A DNA stretch of 13,228 nt from Alphaproteobacteria bacterium. Lineage in GTDB: Bacteria > Pseudomonadota > Alphaproteobacteria > WRDZ01. Numbering within the stretch: the first letter of the stretch is position 1; each line of letters begins with the position of its first letter. Positions 1-6,008 of the stretch are shown one piece after another. The stretch is taken from NCBI GenBank assembly GCA_009779595.1, contig WRDZ01000009.1:1-13228 (forward strand). The letters are read 5' to 3'. Below the pieces are notes generated by a model. It did not search any database, had not been told where the DNA came from, and saw only the letters and a list, made by a program, of their open reading frames with translations. A program made the translations under genes and the position numbers.

Positions 1-2
1 AA

Positions 3-257
3 CTGAACTATCGCTCGCCGCTGGCAAGGCTGCAAAGCAACTTCGAGGCGACAAACACGCTGAACTGGCTGCGCGCGGTCGACAGCCTGGGCCCGGCCGC
101 GAAGATGTCCGTGAACTACAAGGACGCGGTGCTGTGGCTGGCCAAAAGCATGGGCGCCCCGATGGAGCTTATAGCCACCCAGCAAGAGCAAATGGAAAGC
201 GGAATCCAGCATTTTGTCGACGCCATATCGGAAATCGGGGCTGCCGGCCAGGAATAA
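3..257 (+). CDS. Portal (head-tail connector) protein, C-terminal fragment
   Basis: An open frame runs in from the window edge and ends at TAA 255-257, giving 84 residues. It begins LNYRSPLARLQSNFEA and contains VDSLGPAAKMSVNYKDAV, then LAKSMGAPMELIATQQEQ. The pattern 'YRSPLAR...' followed by a helix, a '-D-A---LA---G-P-ELI-' stretch and an acidic, Gln-rich tail is typical of the C-terminus of T7 gp8-type head-to-tail connector proteins. These form the dodecameric ring at the capsid vertex through which DNA is packaged and ejected. Its position directly before the scaffold gene fits the T7-like order. The start and most of the protein are outside the window, so the assignment rests on the C-terminal pattern and on synteny. 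Confidence 0.82.
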   Translation: MNYRSPLARLQSNFEATNTLNWLRAVDSLGPAAKMSVNYKDAVLWLAKSMGAPMELIATQQEQMESGIQHFVDAISEIGAAGQE

Positions 258-281
258 GGCACATAGACAATAAACTATATT

Positions 282-381
282 AATTCAATACATTATGCAC
301 AGATGTTTCACGTGCAACACCCCCTCGACCCCTTGGCCGGGGGTATTCGCCAATAATTTGCGCAAGTTAGGCCTTGGCAAA
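282..381 (+). promoter_or_regulatory. Leader module A upstream of the scaffold gene
   Basis: This gap between portal and scaffold carries four elements in order. The 13-mer ATTCAATACATTA lies at 283-295. After 8 bases comes the parS-like palindrome at 304-319. A hairpin of AACACCCCC (316-324) with GGGGGTATT (339-347), one mismatch, follows. Then come TTCGCCAATAA (346-356), TTGCGCAA (358-365) and TTGGCAAA (374-381). The same elements at the same spacing recur before the capsid gene. The 13-mer also resembles ones before the decoration and tail tube A genes, so it may be a late promoter, perhaps for a phage RNA polymerase. That role is inference. Confidence 0.5.
304..319. promoter_or_regulatory. 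parS-like 16-bp palindrome, copy A
   Basis: TGTTTCACGTGCAACA matches the bacterial centromere consensus TGTTNCACGTGAAACA at all but one defined position (C for A at 315). It is identical to copy D at 2943-2958. ParB proteins load onto such sites as CTP-dependent clamps. Whether ParB binds here cannot be judged from sequence alone. Confidence 0.55.
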
Positions 382-411
382 TGAATACAACACAATGCAA
401 AGGAGAATCTT

Positions 412-1104
412 ATGACAGAAATCGAAATCCCCGCAAAATTCAAGGACGCAGCCACCGGCCAGCTGAAAGTGAACGAGTTGCTGAAATCCTACCTTAAACT
501 TGAAAAGCTTGTCGGCAAATCCGTGGTTAAAATCCCTGGCGACGACGATTCGCAGGAGGACCGCGACGAGTTTCACCGCATGCTTGGCGTGCCGGAAACT
601 CCGGACAGGTATGAAATCGCCATGAAAAGCGAATTTTTGCGCGCCGACCCCGAAGTGAACACTCTGCTGCACAAGGCGGGGCTGACCACAAAACAGGTTC
701 AGCTGGTGTACGATATTGCGGCCGAAAAAATCATCCCTGCCCTGGCCGATATCGCAAACCAGGCAAAAGCCCACCAGGAAAGGGGAAAATTGATACAAGC
801 CTTGGGTTCAAGCGAAAAATTGCAGCAAATAGCCCCGCAAGTCGAAACGTGGGCGTGCAAAAACCTGCCGCCGCAAGTGCATCAGCAAATGGCCTGCACA
901 TGCGACGGCGTTCTTGCCATGATAAAAATGATGGAGTCGAAAATGCCGATAAATATCGGAGCCGTTTCTGGGCATCCGCAAACCGACGACACCGAAGAGG
1001 ACCTGCGTAAGTTGATGGCTACCCCGGAATACTGGCGCGACCATAACCCAAAAGTGACCGAACGCGTCATCAACGGGTTCAAGCGTTTGTACCCGGAATA
1101 TTAA
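412..1104 (+). CDS. Phage capsid scaffolding (assembly) protein
   Basis: This 230-residue acidic, helical protein is the probable T7 gp9-type scaffold. It would co-assemble with the coat protein to form the procapsid and then leave before DNA is packaged. Visible marks are LLKSYLKLEKLVGKS (about 23-37), the block LGVPETPDRYEI (about 58-69) after an Asp/Glu-rich stretch, and a C-terminal segment LMATPEYWRDHNP...GFKRLYPEY. Such a 'short repeat after YW, then GF-LY' C-terminus is common in scaffold proteins of this phage group, where it contacts the coat protein. AAGGAG at 399-404 sits 7 bases before ATG 412, which decides the start. Position between portal and capsid supports the call. Three Cys (148, 161, 163) cluster in the second half and have no assigned role. 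Confidence 0.85.
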   Translation: MTEIEIPAKFKDAATGQLKVNELLKSYLKLEKLVGKSVVKIPGDDDSQEDRDEFHRMLGVPETPDRYEIAMKSEFLRADPEVNTLLHKAGLTTKQVQLVYDIAAEKIIPALADIANQAKAHQERGKLIQALGSSEKLQQIAPQVETWACKNLPPQVHQQMACTCDGVLAMIKMMESKMPINIGAVSGHPQTDDTEEDLRKLMATPEYWRDHNPKVTERVINGFKRLYPEY

Positions 1105-1122
1105 ACGGAATATTTTGGCATA

Positions 1123-1217
1123 AATCAATAAACTACCCCTGAATGTTTCACGTGAAACAATCGCCGCCCTTTTGGGTGGCGATTGTTCGCCAAATAAGTA
1201 CGTAAGCACTGGTTTGG
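1123..1217 (+). promoter_or_regulatory. Leader module B upstream of the capsid gene
   Basis: This stretch directly after the scaffold gene mirrors module A. AATCAATAAACTA (1123-1135) is followed after 8 bases by a perfect parS palindrome (1144-1159). Next is a strong hairpin whose 14-base arms AACAATCGCCGCCC (1156-1169) and GGGTGGCGATTGTT (1174-1187) enclose a TTTT loop, with one G-U pair. TTCGCCAAATAA (1186-1197) and a TTTGGAAAAC box close the module. The distance from the palindrome to TTCGCC is 26 bases in both A and B. The hairpin could act as terminator, mRNA 5' stabiliser or processing site; it has no clear T-tract, so a simple intrinsic terminator is less likely. Confidence 0.55.
1144..1159. 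promoter_or_regulatory. parS-like 16-bp palindrome, copy B (perfect)
   Basis: TGTTTCACGTGAAACA is a perfect palindrome and an exact match to the widely conserved chromosomal parS consensus bound by ParB/Spo0J. A match of this length is very unlikely by chance in 13 kb (on the order of a few in a million). It lies in a phage gene gap, not near parAB. Binding by host ParB is inferred; a phage regulator that recognises the same palindrome is the main alternative. Confidence 0.65.
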
Positions 1218-1560
1218 AAAACTTTTTTCTGCCCAAGTGGGCAGGGATTGTTCGGGAGCGAAACACGAAAGTATTTTATTGTCAAATATTAAACCCAAAA
1301 AAGCAGGTGTTGTTTCAGCAATACGGCGTAAAAGCTGCATATTGCCAACGTCATATAATTTTCAGCGAAACACGAATGCGTTGCCAAACTTTCCACCACC
1401 GGGCAAGAACACGGGAATTGTTCGCCGATAAAGTGCTCAAGCGCTGATTCGGCAAACATTCAACTGTCCGGCAACACAGAACGAAAGCCATGTATTGCCA
1501 AATCTGCAACCCCGTACCCGGCCAGCCGTTTGTCAATAAAATGCGCAAGTAAAATTTCCG
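1183..1560 (+). repeat. Degenerate tandem repeats, period about 107-110 bases
   Basis: The 604-base gap between scaffold and capsid holds about three and a half diverged repeat units. The 13-mer AGCGAAACACGAA occurs exactly at 1257-1269 and 1364-1376, with a looser copy near 1474-1486 (CACAGAACGAAAG). Each is followed by a (G/A)TTG(T/C)CAAA box, at 1278-1286, 1380-1388 and 1494-1502. A second element, like GTTCGCCGATAAAGTGC, recurs near 1186, 1311, 1421 and 1528 and also in leader A. Short open frames run through the repeats but none has a convincing ribosome binding site. The remainder, 1561-1708, is GC-rich and shows only the capsid ribosome binding site (GAAAGGA about 1693-1699) and a short palindrome CCGGCGCCGG near 1591-1600. 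Confidence 0.6.
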
Positions 1561-1708
1561 TCCGCCCGGCAATCCCCAACGCTTTTCGGCCCGGCGCCGG
1601 CCTCTACCCCTGCCCCGGACCAAAGAGCGACCCGCACGGACAATCCTCTATAGCGGCGGCGCGGGCGCGCCACAACCGCCCCCTAACCCTAACGAAAGGA
1701 AACCAAAA

Positions 1709-2554
1709 ATGACGACGCAAGACATTTCTTACTCATTCGTCAAGTTCTTCGAATCCGAAGTCCACTCTGCATACCAGCAGATGGGCTCAAAACTGCGGGC
1801 GACCGTAAGGCTTATCAACGATGTCAAAGGCGCGACGGCCGTTTTCCAAAAGGTCGGCCGCGGCGAAGCAAGCACCAAGGCGCGCAACGCCCAGGTCCCG
1901 CTGATGAACATCGACCACCAGGCCGTGGAATGCGACCTCTCCGACTATTACGCGGGCGAGTGGATTGACCGCCTGGACGAGCTTAAGACCAACCACGACG
2001 AACGCCGTGTCGTGGCCGGCGCCGGCGCGTACGCCCTTGGCCGCAAGACCGACGAGCTTATCATCAGCGCCTTGTCCAGCGCGACCCAGGAAGTCGGCAA
2101 TTATTCCCAATACCTGGATAAAGCCGTCATTCTGCAGGCATTCACCTCGCTGAACAACGCGAACGTCCCGGACGATGGCCAGCGCTTTGCGATAGTCGGC
2201 CCGGCCCAGTGGAACATGCTGCTGACCATGCCCGAATTCTCGGAAGCCAACTATGTCGGGGAACAGTACCCGCTGCTGAAAGGCACGGAAAACCGCAAGT
2301 GGCTTGGCATAGTCTGGATTATGCACAACGGCCTGCCGCTAAGCGCGGACGGCAAGCAGCGCGACTGCTTCGTGTACCACAAAACAGCCGTCGGCCACGC
2401 ATGCGGGCACGATATCTCGACCGATATCACCTGGCACGGCGACCGCGCGGCCTATTTCGTCAACACCATGATGAGCCAGGGCGCAGTCCTGGTCGATGGC
2501 GACGGAGTGGTAAAAGTGAAGGTCAAAGAAGGATATGACCTTCCAAACGGCTAA
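1709..2554 (+). CDS. Phage major capsid protein
   Basis: The product is a 281-residue coat protein that would form the icosahedral head shell. It begins MTTQDISYSFVKFFESEVHS and contains segments seen in podoviral coat proteins: FQKVGRGEA (about 46-54), VECDLSDYYAGEWIDRLDELK (about 73-93, a conserved 'D--Y---WID-LDE-K' block) and FAIVGPAQWNMLLTMPEF (about 160-177). It ends in a C-terminal beta-rich part with VGHACGHDI. It is shorter than T7 gp10A (about 345), as in many small marine and alphaproteobacterial podoviruses. GAAAGGA lies 9 bases before ATG 1709. The location after the scaffold and before the tail tube genes strongly supports this role. It is unusual in having a 604-base untranslated gap in front of it. 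Confidence 0.87.
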   Translation: MTTQDISYSFVKFFESEVHSAYQQMGSKLRATVRLINDVKGATAVFQKVGRGEASTKARNAQVPLMNIDHQAVECDLSDYYAGEWIDRLDELKTNHDERRVVAGAGAYALGRKTDELIISALSSATQEVGNYSQYLDKAVILQAFTSLNNANVPDDGQRFAIVGPAQWNMLLTMPEFSEANYVGEQYPLLKGTENRKWLGIVWIMHNGLPLSADGKQRDCFVYHKTAVGHACGHDISTDITWHGDRAAYFVNTMMSQGAVLVDGDGVVKVKVKEGYDLPNG

Positions 2555-2566
2555 TATCAGCCGATT

Positions 2567-2608
2567 AATCAATAGCTTACGTGGTAAATGGCTTCACGGC
2601 CATTTACC
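2567..2608 (+). promoter_or_regulatory. Leader module C: 13-mer plus perfect hairpin after the capsid gene
   Basis: AATCAATAGCTTA (2567-2579) is identical to the 13-mer before tail tube A. Where the other modules have the parS-like palindrome, this one has a perfect hairpin: GGTAAATGGC (2583-2592) pairs with GCCATTTACC (2599-2608) around the loop TTCACG, followed by CGTTTTC. The loop keeps the TTCACG core of the palindrome. The hairpin may be a terminator after the capsid gene, similar in position to T7 Tphi, or a 5' structure of the next transcript. Confidence 0.55.
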
Positions 2609-2629
2609 CGTTTTCAAGGAGTTTATGAA

Positions 2630-2884
2630 ATGACAGACAAATTCAACCGCCGCGATTTAAGCGTCCTGGGCTTTGCGAACGGGTTCACGCTTTGGCACTA
2701 TCGCACCGGGCTGTCAAGCAAACGGCTTGAGGAAAAAGGCTTCTTCGATGGCATAGCACGCTCGCTGCGTTCGGGCGATATAATCATGGTGTCGTCCGCC
2801 AGCACGGCCGGCCAGCTTCTGGTGCGGCACGCCTCGCCCAAGGACGGCGTAAGGGTAACCAAAATCACAGCCCGGTCGTTCTAG
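2630..2884 (+). CDS. Small probable head-decoration protein
   Basis: The gene encodes 84 residues, MTDKFNRRDLSVLGFANG then FTLWHYRTGL. The start at ATG 2630 is chosen because AAGGAG (2616-2621) lies 8 bases before it. A longer frame from 2588 would begin inside the hairpin and has no ribosome binding site. Small proteins with 'LGFANGFTLWHYRT...GFFDG--R-LR-GDIIMV' followed by a beta-rich end are common next to phage capsid genes, and are usually taken as head-decoration or stabilising proteins. That role is inferred from position; no catalytic motif is visible. It has its own 13-mer and hairpin upstream, so it may be transcribed separately from the capsid gene. Confidence 0.7.
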   Translation: MTDKFNRRDLSVLGFANGFTLWHYRTGLSSKRLEEKGFFDGIARSLRSGDIIMVSSASTAGQLLVRHASPKDGVRVTKITARSF

Positions 2885-2921
2885 CCGTAAAACCAGCCTT
2901 TACACCTGATAATTGCCGACA

Positions 2922-3000
2922 AATCAATAGCTTAAGTCCAAATGTTTCACGTGCAACAATTGTCCCCAACCTTTTAGCCACCAGCCTATGGAGTCCGCCA
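2922..3000 (+). promoter_or_regulatory. Leader module D upstream of tail tube A
   Basis: AATCAATAGCTTA (2922-2934) is followed after exactly 8 bases by the parS-like palindrome (2943-2958), as in modules A and B. The downstream part is diverged: no strong hairpin is seen, and a TCCGCCAA box (2995-3002) runs into the start codon of tail tubular protein A. GGAG (2990-2993) is the ribosome binding site. Confidence 0.5.
2943..2958. promoter_or_regulatory. parS-like 16-bp palindrome, copy D
   Basis: TGTTTCACGTGCAACA is identical to copy A and differs from the parS consensus at one position (C for A at 2954). It lies 42 bases before the tail tubular protein A start. ParB binding is inferred only. 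Confidence 0.55.
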
Positions 3001-3567
3001 ATGCTTTCAGAAATAACCATCTGCTCGCGCGCCCTGGTAAAACTTGGAGCGCAGCCCATAACCTCGTTCCGCGAATCCAGCGCCGAGGCCAGCGTTTCAT
3101 GCACGCTGTACCCGCAGGTTCGCGACGGCCTGCTGTCGTCGTACCCGTGGAGCTTCGCAACCTTCCAAACCGTCCTGCCGCGCCTGGCCAGCGTCCCGAT
3201 AAGCGAGTTCAAGCACTCGTACCTGCTGCCGCCCGACTTCCTGCGGGTCGTGTCCGCGGGCAGCGGCCAGCGCGCGTCCGGCCTTGATTACCGCATAGTC
3301 GAAGACCGCATGCACACAAACTCGCAGCGCGTGGTGCTGACATATATCGGCCGGCCGCAGGAAAACATCATGCCCGCGTTCTTCGTGCAGGCCCTGGTGG
3401 CCTCGCTGGCGGCCGAACTTTGCCTTCCCATAACCGACAACTCAAGCAAGGCCGAGTTCCTGATGAAAGTCGCCGACGAAGAGGTGCGCAAAGCCAGGTT
3501 CGCGGACAGCTCGCAGGCGACCCCGCAAAGGATTGACAGCTTCCCGCTTATAGAGGTGCGCAGATGA
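3001..3567 (+). CDS. Tail tubular protein A (gatekeeper, T7 gp11-like)
   Basis: The product has 188 residues and is a short-tail adaptor that would sit between the portal ring and the nozzle and keep DNA in the head. Family marks are the start MLSEITICSRALVKLGAQPI (residues 1-20), YPQVRDGLLSSYPWSFA (about 37-53), then YLLPPDFLRVV (about 74-84) and YIGRPQENIMPAFFVQAL (about 115-132). The pattern 'Y--vR---L--yPW-FA' plus 'Y-LP-D-LRV' is characteristic of T7 gp11 relatives. The length is close to T7 gp11 (about 196). GGAG lies 8 bases upstream of ATG 3001. Its stop overlaps the start of the next gene (ATGA, 3564-3567), which indicates translational coupling of the two tail genes. Confidence 0.88.
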   Translation: MLSEITICSRALVKLGAQPITSFRESSAEASVSCTLYPQVRDGLLSSYPWSFATFQTVLPRLASVPISEFKHSYLLPPDFLRVVSAGSGQRASGLDYRIVEDRMHTNSQRVVLTYIGRPQENIMPAFFVQALVASLAAELCLPITDNSSKAEFLMKVADEEVRKARFADSSQATPQRIDSFPLIEVRR

Positions 3568-5462
3568 CAGCCATAGGAAACCATATAGCCGTAAAGAACA
3601 ATTTCATCGCGGGCGAGCTTGCCCCCGAGCTTTTCGGGCGCGGCGACCTCAAGATTTATGAAAGCGGAGCCCGCCTTCTGGAAAACGTCATAGTTTTGCC
3701 CACTGGCGGAGCTATGCGCCGGGACGGATTGCGCATGGTGGAAAAGGTTGACAAAACCGGCCGGCTTATAGAGTTCGCCTTTAACACGGAACAAGTCTAT
3801 CTTATGTTCTTCACTGACGGCGAAATATTCATATATAAGGACGACGTGCGCGTCGCCCGGCTTGAAACTCCGTGGACCGCGGCCCAGATACCGCATATCC
3901 GCTGGACCCAGAACGCCGACACGCTTATAGTGTCGCACAAGGACGTGCCGCTGCAGGAAATCACGCGCTCGTCAGATGAGGAATGGTCCATCGCCCCGCT
4001 TGTCTTCGACACCGAAGAAGTCCACGGATACCTTACGCAGCCGTACTATAACTTCATGAAATCGCCGGTGAAAGTGTCGGCAAGCGGCAAGACCGGGCGA
4101 ATCACCCTTACCGCCGATACGGCCGTGTTCACCGAAGATTACGTCGGGCTGCACATGCGCATACACAAAGGCGAAGTGCTGGTTGAATCCGTCGGCCAGA
4201 ACGGCACGGCCCTGACAGGCCAGGTCAAGGTAGCCTTGGAAGACAACCAGCCCACCGCATTATGGCAGGAGCCCGCGTTTTCCCCCATCCGCGGCTGGCC
4301 CATGTCGGTGACCCACCACCAGTCGCGGCTGGTCATCGGCGGGTCGCGCGACCTGCCCAACCGCCTGTGGATAAGCAAATCGGGCGAACCGCGCAACTTC
4401 GACGTGGGCATAGGCCTGGACGACGAAGCCATAGACTTCACCATATTGTCCGACCAGGTCAACGCCATCTATGCGGTCGTGTCAAGCCGCCACCTGCAGA
4501 TTTTCACCTCGGGCGCGGAATGGATGGTGTCCGGCGAACCCCTTACCCCGTCCAGCATCCAGCTCAAGCGCCAGACCTTGATAGGCAGCATAGGGGAATG
4601 GTACATGCCGCCGCGCTCGATAGACGGGGCGACCATGTTCGCCGCAGCCAACAAAAACGAGCTGCGCGAATTCATGTTCGGCGACATCGAACAGGCGTAC
4701 CAGTCCCGCGACCTTAGCATGCTAAGCCAGCATCTTGTCGATTCGCCGGTGGACCAAAGCTATGACCCCAAGCGGCGCGTCCTGTATGTGGTCATGCAGC
4801 CCGGGCACATAGCCGCGGTCACCAACTACCGCGCGGAGAGCATCACCGCCTGGACGCGGTTCACCACGCAGGGAAGGTTCCTAAGCATAGCAAGCGCAGG
4901 CGATAAAACCTATGTCCTGGTTGACCGGGGCAATTTGGGGATGTTTTTAGAGCGATTCGACCAAATTTTGAACACGGACTGCGCAGCCGCCGGAAATCCG
5001 CTGGAAATCGATTTAAGCCACCTTTATAAGGAGTTTGTTGCCGTAAAAGGCCGCGAAGACTGGCTAACCGGCCGGCTTGGCGATATTCCGCTGAAATTTG
5101 ACGGCAGCGGCGGCAATATCGAAGCCGGTCTGCCGTTCAAGCACGAAATCGTCCCGCTGCCCGTGGCCGCGGACATCGGCGGAAGCCCGGTGTTCCCGCG
5201 CGCCATCAGGCTGGTGAAAGCCAGGTTCCGCGTCATAGGCACCAAGCTTTTGCAGGTGGACGTGGGGCAGGGCGCCCGCCACGCCATACTGCCAAGCTTC
5301 AACCAGGCCCTGCGCGGGCAGCAGCCGTACAGCGGGGACGTCACGGTGCACGCACTTGGCTGGGCCAGGCAGGCCATGCAGCCGCTGTGGCGGGTGGTGG
5401 GCAGCGACCCGTTCGACATGCTGCTTACCAACGTCACCATGGAAGTCAAGGCTATGCTCTAG
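3564..5462 (+). CDS. Tail tubular protein B (nozzle, T7 gp12-like)
   Basis: This 632-residue protein would form the hexameric nozzle at the tip of the short tail. The N-terminus NNFIAGELAPELFGRGDL (about 12-29), then YESGARLLENVIVLPTGGAM (about 32-51), is the hallmark of this family: 'F--GELSP-L-GR-D---Y--g---l-N--v-p-GG---R'. Repeated beta-propeller-like segments follow, such as IRWTQNADTLIVSHKDVP (about 112-129), RLVIGGSRDLPNRLWISKSG (about 255-274) and VLYVVMQPGHIAAV (about 407-420). It is shorter than T7 gp12 (about 794), as in many non-enteric podoviruses. It starts by ATGA overlap with the gene before. No tail-fibre gene follows, so this protein or a distant gene may carry host recognition. 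Confidence 0.88.
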   Translation: MTAIGNHIAVKNNFIAGELAPELFGRGDLKIYESGARLLENVIVLPTGGAMRRDGLRMVEKVDKTGRLIEFAFNTEQVYLMFFTDGEIFIYKDDVRVARLETPWTAAQIPHIRWTQNADTLIVSHKDVPLQEITRSSDEEWSIAPLVFDTEEVHGYLTQPYYNFMKSPVKVSASGKTGRITLTADTAVFTEDYVGLHMRIHKGEVLVESVGQNGTALTGQVKVALEDNQPTALWQEPAFSPIRGWPMSVTHHQSRLVIGGSRDLPNRLWISKSGEPRNFDVGIGLDDEAIDFTILSDQVNAIYAVVSSRHLQIFTSGAEWMVSGEPLTPSSIQLKRQTLIGSIGEWYMPPRSIDGATMFAAANKNELREFMFGDIEQAYQSRDLSMLSQHLVDSPVDQSYDPKRRVLYVVMQPGHIAAVTNYRAESITAWTRFTTQGRFLSIASAGDKTYVLVDRGNLGMFLERFDQILNTDCAAAGNPLEIDLSHLYKEFVAVKGREDWLTGRLGDIPLKFDGSGGNIEAGLPFKHEIVPLPVAADIGGSPVFPRAIRLVKARFRVIGTKLLQVDVGQGARHAILPSFNQALRGQQPYSGDVTVHALGWARQAMQPLWRVVGSDPFDMLLTNVTMEVKAML

Positions 5463-5504
5463 CCCGTAAATGTTTATCACCAACTTGAAAAGGAGGATTT
5501 TATC

Positions 5505-5987
5505 ATGGCATCACCAACAGCAGGGCCGGCAGTTATAGGCGGCTTGTCCCTTATACAGGGGTACCGGGCGGATAAAAAGAAAAGGGAGGCTCAAAAACAG
5601 CAGCGCAGGCTTGAGGAACAGCAGCTTGCCCAGGCCGAAGAACGCGCCCGCACCCAGGCCAATATCGATGAAACGCAGCGGCAGGACGCTTTGCGGGCAG
5701 GGCTTGCCGCGTCCCGCGCCCGCATGGGGGCGTCGGGCATAACCGCGGGCAGCGGCTCGTTCGACGCGGTCCTGGACGGCATGCGCGTCAAGTCCGAGTT
5801 CGACAAATACAGGAACGACCTGGGTTTGAACTGGAAGCTGGAGGACATTATGAACTCACGCGAAATGCTGGGCATAAACCTGCTCAGGGACAGCGCGCAG
5901 CAGAAGCTGACCAATGCCCGGCACATCAAGGAATGGGCGGGCCTCGGAGCGCAGGCCGCGTCGAACGCAACAATCTTTTTAATGTAG
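5505..5987 (+). CDS. Small internal-virion-like protein
   Basis: The product has 160 residues. A short hydrophobic Gly/Ala segment (about 6-17, AGPAVIGGLSLI) is followed by a long, highly charged Gln/Arg/Glu coiled coil (about 22-70). Next comes RARMGASGITAGSGSFDAVL (about 72-91), then a second helical part with KYRNDLGLNWKLEDI. The 'R---GASGI--GSGS---VL' block after a coiled coil is found in small phage proteins between tail and packaging genes, including T7 gp14-type internal core proteins and prophage proteins of alphaproteobacteria. The location after the nozzle gene fits gp14. A strong AAGGAGG (5490-5496) precedes ATG 5505. The role is inferred from position and this weak motif. Confidence 0.62.
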   Translation: MASPTAGPAVIGGLSLIQGYRADKKKREAQKQQRRLEEQQLAQAEERARTQANIDETQRQDALRAGLAASRARMGASGITAGSGSFDAVLDGMRVKSEFDKYRNDLGLNWKLEDIMNSREMLGINLLRDSAQQKLTNARHIKEWAGLGAQAASNATIFLM

Positions 5988-6008
5988 ACAGGATGAAGGA
6001 TAAGCCCT

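Noticed and set aside
1172..1447. A 91-residue plus-strand open frame in the scaffold-capsid gap
   Set aside because: It has no ribosome binding site, starts inside the module B hairpin and its repeated YCQ-type words are explained by the underlying DNA repeats. It does not resemble any family I know.
304..2975. Short frames starting MFHVQ or MFHVK at each palindrome
   Set aside because: The shared residues follow directly from the palindrome ATGTTTCACGTG; the frames are short, end at different places and have no ribosome binding sites.
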